From positions 76,300 to 138,299 of the forward strand of contig JBBHKE010000102.1 in NCBI GenBank assembly GCA_037447655.1: DNA of 62,000 bases. The letters are read 5' to 3'. Within the stretch, counting starts at the first letter, position 1, and each line of letters opens with the position of its first letter. The notes below the pieces were generated by a model. The model ran no database searches, was not told the origin of the DNA, and worked only from the letters and a program-made list of their open reading frames with translations. The translations under genes were made by a program, and so were the position numbers. Positions 59,855 to 62,000 of the stretch are shown here, piece after piece. Source of the stretch: Zygnema cylindricum (taxonomy: Eukaryota; Streptophyta; Zygnematophyceae; Zygnematales; Zygnemataceae).

Positions 59855-60335
59855 GGTTTTTCAGGGTTGTGGTATAGTGTCGTACAGTGTCCGTGTATTT
59901 CCGTACTTTTAGGGTTATTTAAGGGGAGGGTTTTAGCCATTTAAGGTTTGAGGGTACATTCCGTATATTGCAGTATAACTGCCTTACACTTTTCATACAT
60001 GTATGTACTGTGTCCTTATTTTTCGTACTTTTTAGGGTTATTTATTTTATGGTGTTTAGGTAACATTCCCGTACATTCCGTTACATTTCAAATCAGCTGC
60101 GCTACATTTTTAGTACACTTACGTACACTGCTCGTACACTTTCATACTTTTTAGGGTTATTACAACGGGATTTTGGGGTTTATAGGGTACATTGCGGTAC
60201 GTTCCTTTATATTTCAATATAGCTGCCTTATGTTCCGTACTTTTAGGGTTTTTAGGGTACAATTGACGTATAATTCCGTACATTTCCGTTTGTATACCGT
60301 ACTTTTATAGTTACGATATTCAAGAAAATAAATAA
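59855..60335 (+). repeat. Degenerate tandem array with TTTAGGGTT and CGTAC motifs
   Basis: At least four diverged units share the order 'gggtaca-ttccgtac-(a/t)tttcaatata-gctgcctta-..-cgtacttttagggttattt'. Unit starts are near 59951, 60059, 60185 and 60258, so the period shrinks from about 125 to 70 bases. The TTTAGGG core equals the plant telomere repeat unit, but it occurs once per unit and not as a telomeric run. Confidence 0.6.
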
Positions 60336-60463
60336 ATCGACGAATATTACGTAGTTTTCGTAAAAAAGTCGAAATCCGTAAGAATTGGACATCAGCGAAA
60401 AAAACAGAAAAAGACAAAAGCAAGAGGAAATACAAAGAATATGCAAAAAACTAAACAAAACAA

Positions 60464-61045
60464 ATGGTTCTCCCCCTCCTCTCGCCTCTCTCTCTCCCTC
60501 TCTTTCTTCTCCCTTCCACTTCTATCTTCGTCTCTCGCTCCCCTCTTGTCCTTTCACTCTCCTTCTCTTTTTCTCTTCCTCTTTCTTTCCCCCTTCCTCC
60601 TGGTTCCTCCTTCTCCTCCTCTTTACATCGGTTCGTTTTAGGATTCGAACCTGTCTTCTATAATTTTCCTTAACCTTAATTTAATTCTTCCTTCGATTTT
60701 CCTTCCCATCTCTTCTTTTACCTATTCTTTCTTTACCTTCATATTTTTTTATTTTTCCCATACAGGTATTGCGCCCATTTTTTATCTTCCTCCTTTTCGT
60801 GATTGCGAGAACATTTTTGGATTAACCACTCTTTCTCTCCCCTACCTCCCCCCTTCCCCCTATTCGCCTCTCTTTTTCCCCCGCCACATCCCTCCCTCCC
60901 CGCTTTTTCCTTACCCCTCCCCTCCCATCACTTCTCCTTTTTGCTCTCCTTTTTATTCCTCTCCACTCCTCTCGCGTCCCCTCCTCTCCTCTCCCCTCCC
61001 ATCTTTTAGTTACAATTCCCTCACATCCCCTCCCCACTTTTAATG
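60464..61045. repeat. Pyrimidine-rich low-complexity region
   Basis: Two CT-rich blocks (about 60464-60625 and 60830-61045) dominated by CTCTC, TCCTC and CCCCT motifs on the + strand, the complement in composition of the tract at 57005-57225. Open frames here are composition artefacts. Confidence 0.8.
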
Positions 61046-61117
61046 AAATCCCTCCTCTGATGAAAACCAATTGGTTAGAAATTTAAAGTGGATTATTTTT
61101 TTCACATGTTAAATTTT

Positions 61118-61120
<3 letters not shown>

Positions 61121-61153
<33 letters not shown>
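61121..61153 (+). repeat. Poly(T) run of about 33
   Basis: An uninterrupted T tract in AT-rich sequence. It could be the A tail of a minus-strand retroposon; no element body is recognised beside it. Confidence 0.85.
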
Positions 61154-61434
61154 CTATTTCTTTTTTAACTTTAAATTTTTAATTGTAAAAACCTATCTTT
61201 GGTTTTATTTTCTTTTAATCCTCTGAAGAAATTATGGTTCTTCAATTGTTGTTTTATTCCAAATATGCTTTTTTTAAAATTTAATATTTATTATTTACTA
61301 ATTATTATTTGTTCATTATTATGTGTCAATCTTTGATCATTATTTAATTTTATGTATTGAAGCCACCAATGAATGCCAAGCATACATCTACAAATTTGGC
61401 ATATAGATATATAACAAATTGGGATAAAAACATA

Positions 61435-62000
61435 CTTCAGATTTCCTAGCATTGTTCTACTCATTCATGCTTGAAGTGAATAAAGTAACCATATTTGCAA
61501 AAAACAGAAGTGACTCAAAACTTATGACGAAGCCATAAAATCAGTTCTAAAGATTTTTCATTGTTTTTCACTTCTATGCTTGAAGTTAAGAACCCAAATT
61601 CGTAGAGGTAGCTACTCAAAAACTATGCCGAAGCAATGATAATAGTGTTAAATTTCTCAGTACTTATTTTCATGGAAATTTGGTACCCAAGTTCCCCGCA
61701 TAGTGACTCCAAATATGAAGCAGTTTTAAAAGCGGTTTTAAAATTCTTAGCGTTGTTCTACAGATTGATACCGAAGTTGGTAAGATAACGAGTTTCTCAA
61801 AATAATAATCAGACTCCAAAAGTTGGAAGAAGCAATATAAGACATCTTAACCTTACGAGAACAATCTACACTTTCATGCTTGAAGTAAAAAAGTTACCCA
61901 CGTTCACAAAAGAGTAAACTTTAAGACAATAAATCACCTATAAAGAACAACCTTCGACACAAGATGGAAGAAAATAGTTACTTTCTTCGTCGCATTTGAT
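61435..62000 (+). repeat. Degenerate satellite-like tandem repeat, about 100-120-bp period
   Basis: Five diverged units run to the window edge. Each carries 'tc.tagc.ttgttctac', then 'tcatgcttgaagt.aa.aa..acccaa', then '.tactcaaaa.ctat.ccgaagcaat'. Approximate starts are 61443, 61556, 61657, 61747 and 61855. The array probably continues past the end of the window. Confidence 0.6.

Noticed and set aside
59855-60335. Interstitial telomere repeat array
   Set aside because: TTTAGGG occurs singly per unit, never in tandem runs.
60630-60660. GGTTCGAATCC B-box-like sequence on the minus strand, considered as a tRNA
   Set aside because: The T-arm stem pairs poorly and no acceptor, D or anticodon arm can be drawn around it.

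Overview
This window comes from the nuclear genome of a streptophyte, most likely a charophyte alga or early land plant. That is inferred from gene content: a plant-type augmin subunit 3, a plant alpha-crystallin-domain protein of the IDM2 type, an EF-hand LETM1, and a peptide chain release factor 3 with a long N-terminal extension that looks like an organelle-targeting region. All four genes have GT-AG introns and I could thread each into a complete in-frame protein from splice sites and family resemblance. Chara is a plausible guess for the genus, but nothing in the sequence proves it.

Layout. Positions 1-2,100 hold a C-rich tract and no recognisable gene. Positions 2,135-12,854 are a dense stack of DNA transposons: inverted-repeat elements (2,313-4,898), a foldback element with an 8-bp target duplication (4,995-6,640) broken by a TAA-flanked MITE, a TA-flanked MITE (6,733-7,277), and a 5.55-kb degenerate hAT transposon (7,293-12,846) that carries a MITE which itself carries two more. 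Next is release factor 3 on the + strand (13,186-22,885, 16 exons), with two TA-flanked MITEs and a tandem duplication in its introns. It converges on LETM1 on the - strand (24,651-34,261, 13 exons). Positions 35,190-41,000 hold two tRNA-related SINE-like units, TATCG-rich repeats, a decayed LINE reverse transcriptase and three copies of one LINE 3' end. Augmin subunit 3 follows on the - strand (41,641-51,522, 18 exons). It is divergent from the alpha-crystallin-domain gene on the + strand (53,927-56,065, 2 coding exons), with 2.4 kb between them. From 56,066 to the end I see no convincing gene, only purine/pyrimidine-rich tracts, a diverged duplicated unit and two degenerate tandem arrays.

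The four genes do not form a pathway: they act in organelle translation termination, mitochondrial cation exchange, spindle microtubule nucleation and probably chromatin. No prokaryotic-type defence system or CRISPR array is present. The most distinctive content is the nested transposon block and the way one TA-flanked MITE family occurs both in that block and in gene introns.
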